Source of the DNA: Azonexaceae bacterium
Lineage (GTDB): Bacteria > Pseudomonadota > Gammaproteobacteria > Burkholderiales > Rhodocyclaceae
Direction of reading: 5' to 3'
Assembly: GCA_009469685.1 (NCBI GenBank)
Contig: SSTA01000156.1
Coordinates: 1-14,224 of the forward strand
DNA length: 14,224 nt
Shown: positions 1 to 7,244 of the stretch, one piece after another
Layout of the letters: each line of letters starts with the position of its first letter
Position numbering within the stretch: position 1 is the first letter of the stretch
Notes under the pieces: generated by a model
The model's input: the letters and a program-made list of their open reading frames with translations, nothing else
Told to the model about the DNA's origin: nothing
The model's database searches: none
Program-made: the position numbers and the translations under genes

Positions 1-1365
1 GCCCATGTCGGGGAGGAAATAGCCAAATCCGTTCTTGCCTTGGGACTTGACGTGGTACATGGCGATATCGGCATGGCGCACCAGAGTTTCGATATCGTCG
101 CCATCTCTGGGGAAGATGGCGACACCGATGCTTGCGGTAAGAAAAACATCCGAACCTTCGATCATGAAAGGTACCGCCATGTCGGTCACCAGCTTGTGGG
201 CTACGATTCCGGCGTCTTCGGGCTGATTGAGGCCGGTCAGCAAGACGATGAATTCATCGCCCCCCAACCGGGCGAGGGTGTCCGTTTCCCGCAGGCCGCC
301 CTGGAGGCGCTGCGCCACTTGGCGGAGCAGCTGGTCGCCTTGCTGGTGGCCGAAGGTATCGTTGGCGAGCTTGAAGCGATCCAGGTCGACGAACATCACC
401 GCGACCTTGGTCCCTGACCGCCGGGCCTGAACCATCGCCAGTCCGAGACGGTCGCAGAAGAGCGCCCGATTGGGCAAACCGGTGAGCGCATCGTGGTAGG
501 CCAGATGGGCGAGGCGCTCCTCCGCCGACTTACGATCGCTCACATCGCGTGCCAACCCGTAAATGCAGCTGGTGTACCCGCGATTGGCACCGTTGGTCGC
601 CGCGGTAAACCGGGCCGGAACGAGCACGGCGTCAAAATGGCGCTCGTCGGATTGATGGTCGCCCCGGAAAATGCGGAATTCGACCTGGCGCTGACCTGAA
701 TCGACTCGCGCGAGGACGTAGCGCAATTTGTCCACATCCTGGGGAGCGACCACCGAGAGCAGGGTTCGACCCTGCAATTCCTGCGGAGCGAAGCCGACGA
801 GATCCACCGCGCGGTCGTTGACGAAACTGAACCGGAACTGGTCGTCCAGGGTAAAGATCAGGTCCGGCGACGCTTCGACGAGAAACCGGTGGAGATTTTC
901 CGAATACTCCAACTGGCGGGCGATTTCCCGATTCGTGCGCTCCAGGTACCGACGTTGGACGACCCGGCGCACCGTGTGCAGCAGCACTTCGACCTCATAG
1001 GGTTTGCGCAGGTAATCGCTGGCGCCCAGGCGCAAGGCACCGATCGCCGATTCGACCATGGTGTCCCCGCTGATGACGATGACCGCCGTATCGACGCTGG
1101 CGCTGCGTATCATCCCCAGCAGATCGAGCCCGTCAAGATCGCCCAAGTGGAGGTCGAGGAGAATAAGGTCGATGCCGCCCGCCATCAGGGAGGCCAAAGC
1201 CTCCTGGCCGCTCGCGCAGGGAAAGACATCGTAGCCGCTGCGCCGGAGGATGGCGCAAAGGCTGTCGCGCAACAGCGGCTCGTCGTCGACGACCAGGATT
1301 CGCGCCCCTTCAGGGGAAAATCCGGTCACCCCTTCGCCAACAGTGGGTAAATCCGCACCCAACAC
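1..1365 (-). CDS. Response regulator with PAS and GGDEF domains (diguanylate cyclase), C-terminus beyond window
   Basis: 455 residues are visible and the frame stays open at base 1. The order is REC (about 21-135), a short helical linker, PAS (about 158-275) and GGDEF (about 285-455). In REC, D27/D28 form the acidic pair, D71 (LILLDLHLGD) is the phosphoacceptor, S99 the switch residue and K121 the conserved lysine. The active-site loop is an intact GGDEF (368-372), preceded five residues earlier by RETD, an RxxD inhibitory site. An active, product-inhibited cyclase making c-di-GMP from two GTP is therefore expected. The visible end (QGKNGFGYF) is where GGDEF domains close, so an EAL domain could follow outside the window. 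GTG at 1365 is chosen because GGGGGCGG lies just upstream and the frame is closed by a stop shortly before; GTG at 1329 is an alternative. It lies 62 bp downstream of the HDOD kinase, its likely phosphodonor. Confidence 0.9.
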   Translation of the reverse strand, partial: MLGADLPTVGEGVTGFSPEGARILVVDDEPLLRDSLCAILRRSGYDVFPCASGQEALASLMAGGIDLILLDLHLGDLDGLDLLGMIRSASVDTAVIVISGDTMVESAIGALRLGASDYLRKPYEVEVLLHTVRRVVQRRYLERTNREIARQLEYSENLHRFLVEASPDLIFTLDDQFRFSFVNDRAVDLVGFAPQELQGRTLLSVVAPQDVDKLRYVLARVDSGQRQVEFRIFRGDHQSDERHFDAVLVPARFTAATNGANRGYTSCIYGLARDVSDRKSAEERLAHLAYHDALTGLPNRALFCDRLGLAMVQARRSGTKVAVMFVDLDRFKLANDTFGHQQGDQLLRQVAQRLQGGLRETDTLARLGGDEFIVLLTGLNQPEDAGIVAHKLVTDMAVPFMIEGSDVFLTASIGVAIFPRDGDDIETLVRHADIAMYHVKSQGKNGFGYFLPDMG

Positions 1366-1403
1366 GCTGCATCCGCCCCCAGGAAAACGAAAACTATCCC
1401 CGC

Positions 1404-1427
1404 ATTGTATCCACTATTTGACGTCAA
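1404..1427 (-). promoter_or_regulatory. Possible internal promoter and palindrome before the GGDEF regulator
   Basis: Read on the minus strand, the gap between the kinase stop and the GGDEF gene holds the perfect 10-bp palindrome TTGACGTCAA (1418-1427), then TACAAT (1404-1409), one base from the sigma70 -10 consensus. TTGACG is only 12 bp from TACAAT, too close for a normal -35/-10 pair, so the palindrome may be an operator and the -35 element weak. This could give the cyclase gene some transcription independent of the kinase. Inference only. Confidence 0.25.
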
Positions 1428-3596
1428 TCAGGATTTCCCCGAAAAGGGAAGGAGAACCTGGAAGCGGGTTCCCTGAGGACTCGAACGGCAGTTGATCAGA
1501 CCGCGCAAATCCCGGACCAACTGCCCGACAATGGCGAGTCCGAGTCCCTGATGCTGCCCCCCCTTGGTACTGACCACCTGCTGATAGAGACGGCCCAGCA
1601 CTTCCCGCGGAATTCCGGGACCGTTGTCCTCAACGGCGATTTCGGCGTGGGAGGCCCCCGACCCCGATCCCCAGGGAGCTGTGGTGACCCGGATGACCCC
1701 TCCCTTGGGCATGGCTTCGATGGAGTTCTTGAGGAGGTTGAGCAGCAATTGTTTCAAGCTGTCGGCGTCCGAGACGATTTCGGGCAGGTCCGTTGCGAGG
1801 TCGAGGCGAATGTCGATTCCCGGTCCCACGGCCAGAGACCCTCTGCACAAGGCGACTAGGTCCTCGACGACCCGATTGAGATTGACCGGACCTGGCGCGC
1901 TGGACTTTTTTCTATCGGATTCCTGGCGGGCCGAAGTCAGAATCTTGCCGATGCGGTCGATCTCGCCCTTCACGACCCCAAGTTCGGGCTGGCCGAACTG
2001 ACGATCGGCGCATTCGCCCTCGAGCACATGAAGGTAATTGCGGATGATGGACAGCGGGTTGCTGATTTCGTGGACCATGCTGTTGAGCCGCTGTTTGAGC
2101 CCCGGATCGCTCGCCCCCCCGGGGTGCCCCGAGCGCACGCCCTCGAGAGTCTCGGCAGCGCCGTGACCGAAATGGGCAATGCAGGCCAGGCGTTCCCGCA
2201 AGGCCGCCACTTGCTCCGCCGCCTCGACGCGGGCGACGAGCACGCCGACCGCCGCTCGGCGCGAGGCGAGGGGAACGAGCAGCATCCCCTCTCCGCCCAC
2301 CAGGCGCAGGACCTGCTCGTCAATGATCTCTCCCCCGCGATCCCCGGGCAGTACCAAGGCCGGCCCTCCTTCGAGCGTTCGATAGAGCAAGGAAGAGCCG
2401 CGGGAAAATTCGAGCTGTGCAAGGCGCGAACCGCGCAACGCGAGGGGCCGGGCAACGAAGCGGGACGCCGACGGGTCCGCCGCTTCGAACCAGAGGGCCG
2501 CGTCCACGTCGAACAACACCTTGATCGCCCGCGCCAGGCCCTGGACGGCACTTTCGACTCCGTCGACCGCTCCTTGACCCGCCAGCGTCCGGTCGACCAG
2601 CACGATATCCTGGAGGCGGATTGCCAGACGCGAGATGTCCTCAGCAGGGGCGACGGGAGATGTGGCGGGCGAGAGCCCGGTATCGCCTGGAGCGGGGATT
2701 TCGATTCCCAGCTGTTCGGCGACCGTGACCAGCTCGATTTCCACCGCTTCCAGCAATCCGCCGAGATCGAGGCGCGCTGCGCCGCAGAGAGCGACGAGGG
2801 AATTTTCGTCGTCGCCGGGTTCGCGGCCCCGCAGCATGGCGAGCCGGTTGGCGGCAAGAACGATGCGGACTAACGGATGAGCCACGGCGACGCGGCCGAC
2901 TGACTCGTGGTGGTAAAGGACACTGTCCCCCAAGAAGGAGTCGAGCTCCCACTTCTCCACCAGCCAGGCCCCCACCTCCGCGTGATTGAGGGAGAACACC
3001 TCGTTTTCCCGAGCGCAGAGAGCGTGGTTGTCTTCGTACTCGTAGAACATCCGGGTGTAATTCCCGGGGTCGGTGGCGAGGATGGCGAGTTGACCGACGT
3101 CGTGGAGCAATCCGCCCAAGTAGGCCTCTTCCGGACTGACGCCGTCAACGCGGCGAGCCAGTTCCCGCGCAATCAGGGCACAGCGCAAGGAGTGCCCCCA
3201 AAAGCGCTTGAGGTCTATGCCCTGGCCGGAGGTGAAGCGATTGAAGACCTGGAGTACCGACTCGTTGATGACGATCGTCTTGATCGCATTCATTCCCAGG
3301 AGCGACAGGCACTGCTCGAGGGTCGCCGGCCGACCGCGGCCATGGTAGACCGATGACGAGGCCAGAGCGAAGACGCGGGCCGCCATTCCGGCATCACGAC
3401 CCACGACGCCGGCTAGATCGTTGAGCGAGACGTCTTCCTTGTGGCACAGATCGAGCAGGCGCAAAAGCACCTGGGGCATCGACGGAAGCCGCGCCATGGC
3501 GAGCTTGCCGCGAATGTCCCGCGTACCGCCACCGGCGCTTGCCGCGGCGTTCATTCCTGAACCTGCCCGAAATTCCTTGCTCTGGACTTGCGTCAT
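1428..3596 (-). CDS. HDOD-domain sensor histidine kinase with GAF-like region
   Basis: A soluble 722-residue protein with no membrane segment. Residues about 30-235 form an HDOD domain (LPSMPQVLLRLL at 37-48; LLHDVGQL at 163-170). Residues about 325-480 look like a GAF sensor. HisKA follows, with phosphoacceptor H509 in MVHEISNPLSII, then the ATPase domain: N-box LLLNLLKNSIEAMP (617-630), G1 VEDNGPGIP (655-663), G2 GGQHQGLGLAIV (679-690). All kinase boxes are intact, so autophosphorylation and transfer to the adjacent REC-PAS-GGDEF protein is the simplest model. HDOD domains are usually protein-interaction modules in signalling proteins; fusion to a complete kinase is uncommon. The ATG at 3596 directly abuts AAGGAG with no spacer, which is poor geometry. 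The frame is open upstream but has no start codon before a stop, and M15 has only a weak AGGA nearby, so the exact start is uncertain. Confidence 0.88.
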   Translation of the reverse strand: MTQVQSKEFRAGSGMNAAASAGGGTRDIRGKLAMARLPSMPQVLLRLLDLCHKEDVSLNDLAGVVGRDAGMAARVFALASSSVYHGRGRPATLEQCLSLLGMNAIKTIVINESVLQVFNRFTSGQGIDLKRFWGHSLRCALIARELARRVDGVSPEEAYLGGLLHDVGQLAILATDPGNYTRMFYEYEDNHALCARENEVFSLNHAEVGAWLVEKWELDSFLGDSVLYHHESVGRVAVAHPLVRIVLAANRLAMLRGREPGDDENSLVALCGAARLDLGGLLEAVEIELVTVAEQLGIEIPAPGDTGLSPATSPVAPAEDISRLAIRLQDIVLVDRTLAGQGAVDGVESAVQGLARAIKVLFDVDAALWFEAADPSASRFVARPLALRGSRLAQLEFSRGSSLLYRTLEGGPALVLPGDRGGEIIDEQVLRLVGGEGMLLVPLASRRAAVGVLVARVEAAEQVAALRERLACIAHFGHGAAETLEGVRSGHPGGASDPGLKQRLNSMVHEISNPLSIIRNYLHVLEGECADRQFGQPELGVVKGEIDRIGKILTSARQESDRKKSSAPGPVNLNRVVEDLVALCRGSLAVGPGIDIRLDLATDLPEIVSDADSLKQLLLNLLKNSIEAMPKGGVIRVTTAPWGSGSGASHAEIAVEDNGPGIPREVLGRLYQQVVSTKGGQHQGLGLAIVGQLVRDLRGLINCRSSPQGTRFQVLLPFSGKS

Positions 3597-3626
3597 CTCC
3601 TTACCCCCGAACGCAGAGCGCCCGGC

Positions 3627-3649
3627 CCTATGCGGCAGAATAGCATAGG
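3627..3649. repeat. 7-bp inverted repeat in a divergent intergenic region
   Basis: CCTATGC (3627-3633) and GCATAGG (3643-3649) are perfect inverted arms around a 9-base loop. It lies 31-53 bp upstream of the HDOD kinase start, where its promoter would be expected. On the minus strand the arm region contains TATGCT and TATTCT, possible -10 elements, but no good -35 is visible. It could be an operator or an RNA leader hairpin; there is no T tract to suggest a terminator. Confidence 0.3.
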
Positions 3650-3664
3650 TGGAGGGCCGTCAGG

Positions 3665-3693
3665 CATGGCGCCATGTCGCTCCACCCGGTGGA
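3665..3693. promoter_or_regulatory. Two adjacent palindromes, possible operators, between the HDOD kinase and epd
   Basis: CATGGCGCCATG (3665-3676) is a perfect 12-bp palindrome. Four bases later TCCACCCGGTGGA (3681-3693) is a perfect 6-bp inverted repeat around one central base. The centres are about 16.5 bp apart. A third short palindrome, ACCATGGT, follows near 3737-3744. Such clustering between divergent genes suggests regulator binding, but the sequence is GC-rich, no known consensus is matched, and no convincing -35/-10 pair was found for either gene. The rest of the 204-bp gap shows nothing else I recognise. Confidence 0.25.
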
Positions 3694-3800
3694 TGTGGTA
3701 CCCAAGTCCTTGGCGGACGCCAGTCCGCTCAATGGACCATGGTAAGCTCCGCGGCCATCAGCTTCCGCTCCGCCCGCTTTTCGACCTCCCCCGCTTGCCC

Positions 3801-4823
3801 ATGACGCTACGTATCGCCATCAATGGCTACGGCCGCATCGGCCGCTGCTTTCTGCGCGCCCTCGGCGAATCTCCGCACCATCACGCCATGGCGGTCGTCG
3901 CCATCAACGAACCTGCGGACCTTGAGAGCATGGCCTACCTGACCCGGTTCGATTCAACCCATGGCCGCTTCCCCGGGCCGGTCGAACTGGAGGGCCGCGC
4001 ACTGCGCATCGCCGGCAGGACGATTGCGGTCAGCCACGCCTCGCGACCCGACGAGGTGGACTGGGGACAACTGGGCATCGATCTGCTGATCGAGGCGTCG
4101 GGGCGCTATACCCGGCGGCAGGAGCTCGAGGCGTTCCTGAGCGCCGGGTGCCCCCGACTGCTCCTCTCCCAACCCGGCCAGAGCGCCGATGACGTCGATA
4201 GCACCGTGGTCTTCGGCTTCAACGAGTCCATCCTGGAGGGGGGAGAACGCATCGTCTCCGCCGCCTCGTGCACCACCAACGCGATCGTCCCCCTGCTGGC
4301 GGCGGTCGATGGCCACTTCGGCATCGAGCGGGCTTTCCTCACCACACTGCATTCGGTCATGAACGATCAGCCCCTGATCGATGGCTACCACCATCCCGAT
4401 CTGCGGCGCACGCGATCCGCCATGCAGTCGATGATTCCCGTCTCGACCGGCCTCGCCCGCGGCATCGAGCGCCTGCTTCCCGAGCTCGCTGGCCGGATCG
4501 ACGCCAAGGCCATCCGGATACCGGTGGCCAATGTCTCAGCCATCGAACTGGTGACCAGCCTCGCCCGCCCCGCAGACCGGGAGACGATCAACGCTCTCCT
4601 GCAGGATCTGGCCGCCGGGTCTGCCGACCGCATCGGCTGGACCCAGGAACCCCATGCCTCGATCGACTTCGTCCATAGCCCGCAATCGGCGATCATCGAC
4701 GGCAGCCAAACGAGGCTCCTGGGCGAGCAACTCCTCAAGATCTTCGTCTGGTTCGACAACGAATGGGGATTCGCCAACCGGATGGTCGACATCGCCGCCT
4801 ACTGGGGTCGGCGCCTGCCCTAG
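3801..4823 (+). CDS. epd: D-erythrose-4-phosphate dehydrogenase (Epd/GapB type)
   Basis: A 340-residue protein of the GAPDH superfamily, close in length to E. coli Epd. The Rossmann signature INGYGRIGR is at 7-15. The catalytic cysteine is C157 in SAASCTTNA and the catalytic histidine is H184 in TTLHSVMNDQ. The stretch after it (IDGYHHPDLRRTRSAMQS, 193-210) and the end (FDNEWGFANRM) match Epd rather than glycolytic GAPDH, which usually has TTVHAYTNDQ there. Epd oxidises erythrose 4-phosphate to 4-phosphoerythronate with NAD, the first step of the deoxyxylulose-phosphate-dependent route to pyridoxal phosphate, in the cytoplasm. The ATG at 3801 is chosen because family members begin a few residues before INGYGRIG; no Shine-Dalgarno sequence is visible, and the frame is open upstream to 3588. 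A GAPDH activity cannot be excluded from sequence. It converges on the hydrolase gene, sharing CTAG at the stop. Confidence 0.88.
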   Translation: MTLRIAINGYGRIGRCFLRALGESPHHHAMAVVAINEPADLESMAYLTRFDSTHGRFPGPVELEGRALRIAGRTIAVSHASRPDEVDWGQLGIDLLIEASGRYTRRQELEAFLSAGCPRLLLSQPGQSADDVDSTVVFGFNESILEGGERIVSAASCTTNAIVPLLAAVDGHFGIERAFLTTLHSVMNDQPLIDGYHHPDLRRTRSAMQSMIPVSTGLARGIERLLPELAGRIDAKAIRIPVANVSAIELVTSLARPADRETINALLQDLAAGSADRIGWTQEPHASIDFVHSPQSAIIDGSQTRLLGEQLLKIFVWFDNEWGFANRMVDIAAYWGRRLP

Positions 4824-5710
4824 CCGGTCAGGAAGGCCTCGATGGACGCCGCCACCCGCTCGGGCTGGTCGTGGTGGAGATTATGGCCGCAATCCGGAAT
4901 GTCCTCCCGCTCCAGGGAGGCAAAGCAAGCCATGCGCTGGGCCAGTTCGTCGGACTCCCGGCCGAAGCGCTGGACGACGAAACCCTGGTCCGCGACCAGA
5001 AGGCGCGCCGGCGCAGTAACCGAGCGCCAGCACGCCATCGCCTCCTCGATCCGGTACGGGAGGGCGGAAGGCACGCGGTGCCAGGGATCGCAGGCCAGGG
5101 TGACCCGGCCCCCGGGCTCGGCCATCCCGATGCGGCGGGCGAGAAAATCGGCTCGCTCCGGGGTGAGCCGCGGATTGACAAAACGCAGACGCCGAGCCAG
5201 ATCGCCGTAATCGGCGTAGGTGCGTGGCTCGGGCGGCGAGGCCAGCCCTTCCAGCCAGTGGCCGAGACGCACCGGGGTTTCGCCCGGGTCTACCCGCGGC
5301 AGTCCGAGGAAATCGAGCATGACCAGTCGAGCCACCCGGTCCGGCCGAACTCCTGCGTAGGTCGCGGCGATGCTGGCTCCCATGCTATGGCCGACGATGC
5401 GGGCCGGCTCCTCGGGAAGATAACGGCGCAGCAAAGCGTCCAGATCGGCCAGGTAATCGGGAAACCAATACGGCCGGGCCAGCCAGGCGGTGGCTCCGTA
5501 GCCTCGCCAATCCGGGGCGATCACATGCCATTCGCGGGTGAGGGCATCGACGACGAACTGGAAGGTGGACGAGGTATCCATCCAGCCGTGAAGGAGAACC
5601 AGTATCGGCCTGTCCTTCCGCCCCCAGTGGCGGACGTGGTAATCGAGCCCGGAGACGACGATCCTTTCCGAACGGCTCGGTGTCCGGCGAACGGCCTTCC
5701 CTTTGCCCAC
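4820..5710 (-). CDS. Alpha/beta hydrolase
   Basis: A 296-residue alpha/beta-hydrolase fold protein. LLHGWMD (39-45) gives the HG oxyanion turn. GHSMG (107-111) is the nucleophile elbow with S109. D241 in VADQG is the likely acid and H276 in DCGHNLHH the catalytic histidine, so the triad looks complete. DWRGYG (67-72) is typical of the MhpC/haloalkane-dehalogenase-like branch. A tryptophan- and arginine-rich cap lies between about 140 and 225. There is no signal peptide, so it is probably a cytoplasmic esterase or related enzyme; the substrate cannot be told. The start is set at GTG 5710, seven bases after the proQ stop, because homology begins soon after and ATGs upstream would overlap proQ deeply. 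No clear Shine-Dalgarno precedes it, so translational coupling to proQ is likely. Its TAG overlaps the epd TAG in CTAG. Confidence 0.85.
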   Translation of the reverse strand: MGKGKAVRRTPSRSERIVVSGLDYHVRHWGRKDRPILVLLHGWMDTSSTFQFVVDALTREWHVIAPDWRGYGATAWLARPYWFPDYLADLDALLRRYLPEEPARIVGHSMGASIAATYAGVRPDRVARLVMLDFLGLPRVDPGETPVRLGHWLEGLASPPEPRTYADYGDLARRLRFVNPRLTPERADFLARRIGMAEPGGRVTLACDPWHRVPSALPYRIEEAMACWRSVTAPARLLVADQGFVVQRFGRESDELAQRMACFASLEREDIPDCGHNLHHDQPERVAASIEAFLTG

Positions 5711-5717
5711 GACCGAA

Positions 5718-6116
5718 TCAGCGGCGACCGAACTTACGGGCGAGTTCCTCAAGTTTCTCCTGATGGCGACGAGCCTCCTCATCGGCCTGGCGCTTTTCCG
5801 CCGCTTTCCGGAATCGCTCGCGCAATTCGGTGGCGGCCTGCTCCCGCTGCTCGGCGGTGACTTCGCCGGCTGCGCTGCCGCCAAGATCGAAGCGCTGGGA
5901 CCCTTGGGCCAGGCTCTTGAGATAGCCGGTCGAGGTCGTATGGAGGCGCAGCGCCGTCCGCAGGGCCGCGTTGTCCACCTCGGGCATCAGTTCGCGAATC
6001 GCCTTGTGGATGCCGATCGCGAGGGGCACTCCATCACGAAAGACGGCGAAACGCTCGCGCAAGGTGTCGAGCAGGGCATTGCGGCGAACAGGCTTTTTCT
6101 TTTCAGGACGATCCAT
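5718..6116 (-). CDS. proQ: ProQ/FinO-domain RNA-binding protein (minimal ProQ)
   Basis: 132 residues. Residues about 9-80 match the ProQ/FinO fold: LLDTLRERFAVF, PLAIGIHKAI (31-40), then ALRLHTTSTGYLKSLA (55-70) and RFDLGG (75-80). The C-terminal part (about 88-132) is a charged, helix-rich tail of Glu, Lys and Arg, far shorter than the linker and C-terminal domain of E. coli ProQ (232 residues), so this is the compact single-domain form. Family members bind structured RNAs and 3' ends and act as sRNA chaperones. The ATG at 6116 is chosen because MDRPEKKKPVRR gives the usual basic N-terminus; the frame is open upstream to an ATG at 6194 whose translation does not look family-like. Neither start has a good Shine-Dalgarno. 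It is probably cotranscribed with the hydrolase that starts seven bases after its stop. Confidence 0.85.
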   Translation of the reverse strand: MDRPEKKKPVRRNALLDTLRERFAVFRDGVPLAIGIHKAIRELMPEVDNAALRTALRLHTTSTGYLKSLAQGSQRFDLGGSAAGEVTAEQREQAATELRERFRKAAEKRQADEEARRHQEKLEELARKFGRR

Positions 6117-6250
6117 AAGGAGAAACCGACGGAAGTGAATGGGCAGGAGCGAAGGATAATCCCAAAAGGCCGCCGCCGACCGCCCTCTCCCCATGGCTCA
6201 ACGGGCCAAAGCAGGAAATCTCTTTCGTGCGGCGCGCGTCCGGCATAAAG

Positions 6251-6265
6251 CGGGCATTTTGCCCG
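6251..6265. repeat. Small perfect hairpin between proQ and the Sel1 gene
   Basis: CGGGCA, TTT, TGCCCG form a perfect 6-bp stem with a 3-base loop. It sits in the 231-bp divergent region between proQ and the Sel1 gene. No T run follows on either strand, so it is not an ordinary terminator; a protein-binding site or leader hairpin is possible. Downstream, TTGCGG (6301-6306) and TATCGT (6322-6327) are a weak promoter pair with only 15 bp between them, possibly for the five-gene operon. Confidence 0.3.
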
Positions 6266-6347
6266 TTGTCTCGCGGGAAATGTGCTCATGCCGGCGCGGA
6301 TTGCGGCATCTAAGCTTCGGGTATCGTTCCTGCGCCCAAATCATCCG

Positions 6348-7244
6348 ATGCCCGTACCCTTTCGGCCTTTCGCCCCGCTGATCCTCCTGGCCGCCCTCGC
6401 GCTCCCAGGAGCCGCCCACTCAGAGGGTCCAGGTCGCTTCTGCGGCGGTCCCGCCACCCCCGGCGATCCCAGCGACCTGGCCAACGTCGTCGGCGACCAG
6501 ACCCTCGAATACACCGTCGAACTGCCCGCCAGCCTGCTGACCTGCGCCCGCGGTTACCTGCTCGAGAAGTGCGGCGACCACGAGTCTGCCCACAAGATCT
6601 TCGACAAATGCATTGCCGCCGGTTACGTCGGCGCCATGATCTGGAAGGCGCTGCTCCTCGAGGACGGAACCGGAGTGCCTCGCGACGACGCCAGGGCGAC
6701 GGAACTGATGCACCGCGCAGCCACCAGCGACGACCCCCACTACGCACCCATCGGCAAGCTTCATTACGCCACCGCGCTTTATCTGGGCCGTGGCGTCCCG
6801 AAAAACGAGCAGGAAGCCCGCAAGTGGTTCGCGGCGGCAGCCGCCGAGGGCAACGAAGAGGCTGCCGAATTCCTGCGTACCGGCTACCACACGGGATCGC
6901 GAGATCAAACCGGGATGGGCGTCGGCACTCCCACGGCCGCAGCCCTGGCCGGTCCTCCACGGGGTGACAATGCCAGCCTGCCCAGGCATTCCGCTTCCCC
7001 GACAGAGCCAATACCCGCCCCCCCTCCGCTGGCTTCCCGCCCCCCTCCATCGAGACCGTCTCCGGCTCTGCCGGAAGAGGTCACAGGCCAGCGGCTGACC
7101 CTGCGCGAAGCGCTTCCTCTCCGGATGCCGGGACCGGCCAGTATGGCCGCGTGCCTGGTACTCCTGGCCGCCTTCGTCGGTGGAATGCTTCGCCAGCGCC
7201 TCGTCCCGAGATTCCCCTCGCCCAAGAGCGCCCCCCGCCCATGA
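6348..7244 (+). CDS. Sel1-repeat protein with signal peptide, proline-rich linker and C-terminal membrane anchor
   Basis: 298 residues. Residues 1-25 form a signal peptide (LILLAALALPGAA core). About 68-176 is helical-repeat sequence with Sel1-like units (EDGTGVPRDDARATELMHRA; LGRGVPKNEQEARKWFAAAA). Residues about 217-245 are proline-rich (PIPAPPPLASRPPPSRPSP). About 264-281 is one hydrophobic helix (MAACLVLLAAFVGGM), followed by a basic tail with RQR, so it should be anchored with the repeats in the periplasm. Four cysteines (C32, C66, C75, C88) lie in the exported part and could form disulfides. Sel1 repeats are protein-interaction solenoids; I do not know a function for this protein. Its stop overlaps the ExbB-like start (ATGA at 7241-7244). 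The start at 6348 gives an ideal signal peptide but lacks a Shine-Dalgarno; ATG 6288 or GTG 6282, preceded by GCGGGA, would add 20-22 residues. Confidence 0.8.
   Translation: MPVPFRPFAPLILLAALALPGAAHSEGPGRFCGGPATPGDPSDLANVVGDQTLEYTVELPASLLTCARGYLLEKCGDHESAHKIFDKCIAAGYVGAMIWKALLLEDGTGVPRDDARATELMHRAATSDDPHYAPIGKLHYATALYLGRGVPKNEQEARKWFAAAAAEGNEEAAEFLRTGYHTGSRDQTGMGVGTPTAAALAGPPRGDNASLPRHSASPTEPIPAPPPLASRPPPSRPSPALPEEVTGQRLTLREALPLRMPGPASMAACLVLLAAFVGGMLRQRLVPRFPSPKSAPRP

Noticed and set aside
2028..2873. Plus-strand open frame of 281 codons opposite the HDOD kinase.
   Set aside because: No recognisable domain; the minus frame carries the GAF and kinase regions continuously.
4763..5860. Plus-strand open frame of 365 codons opposite the hydrolase and proQ genes.
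   Set aside because: It covers genes with intact catalytic motifs on the other strand, its translation shows no domain, and long antisense frames are common in GC-rich DNA.
6251..6265. Hairpin considered as a terminator for proQ or the upstream region.
   Set aside because: No T run follows on either strand, and the flanking genes diverge from it, so a terminator there would make no sense.
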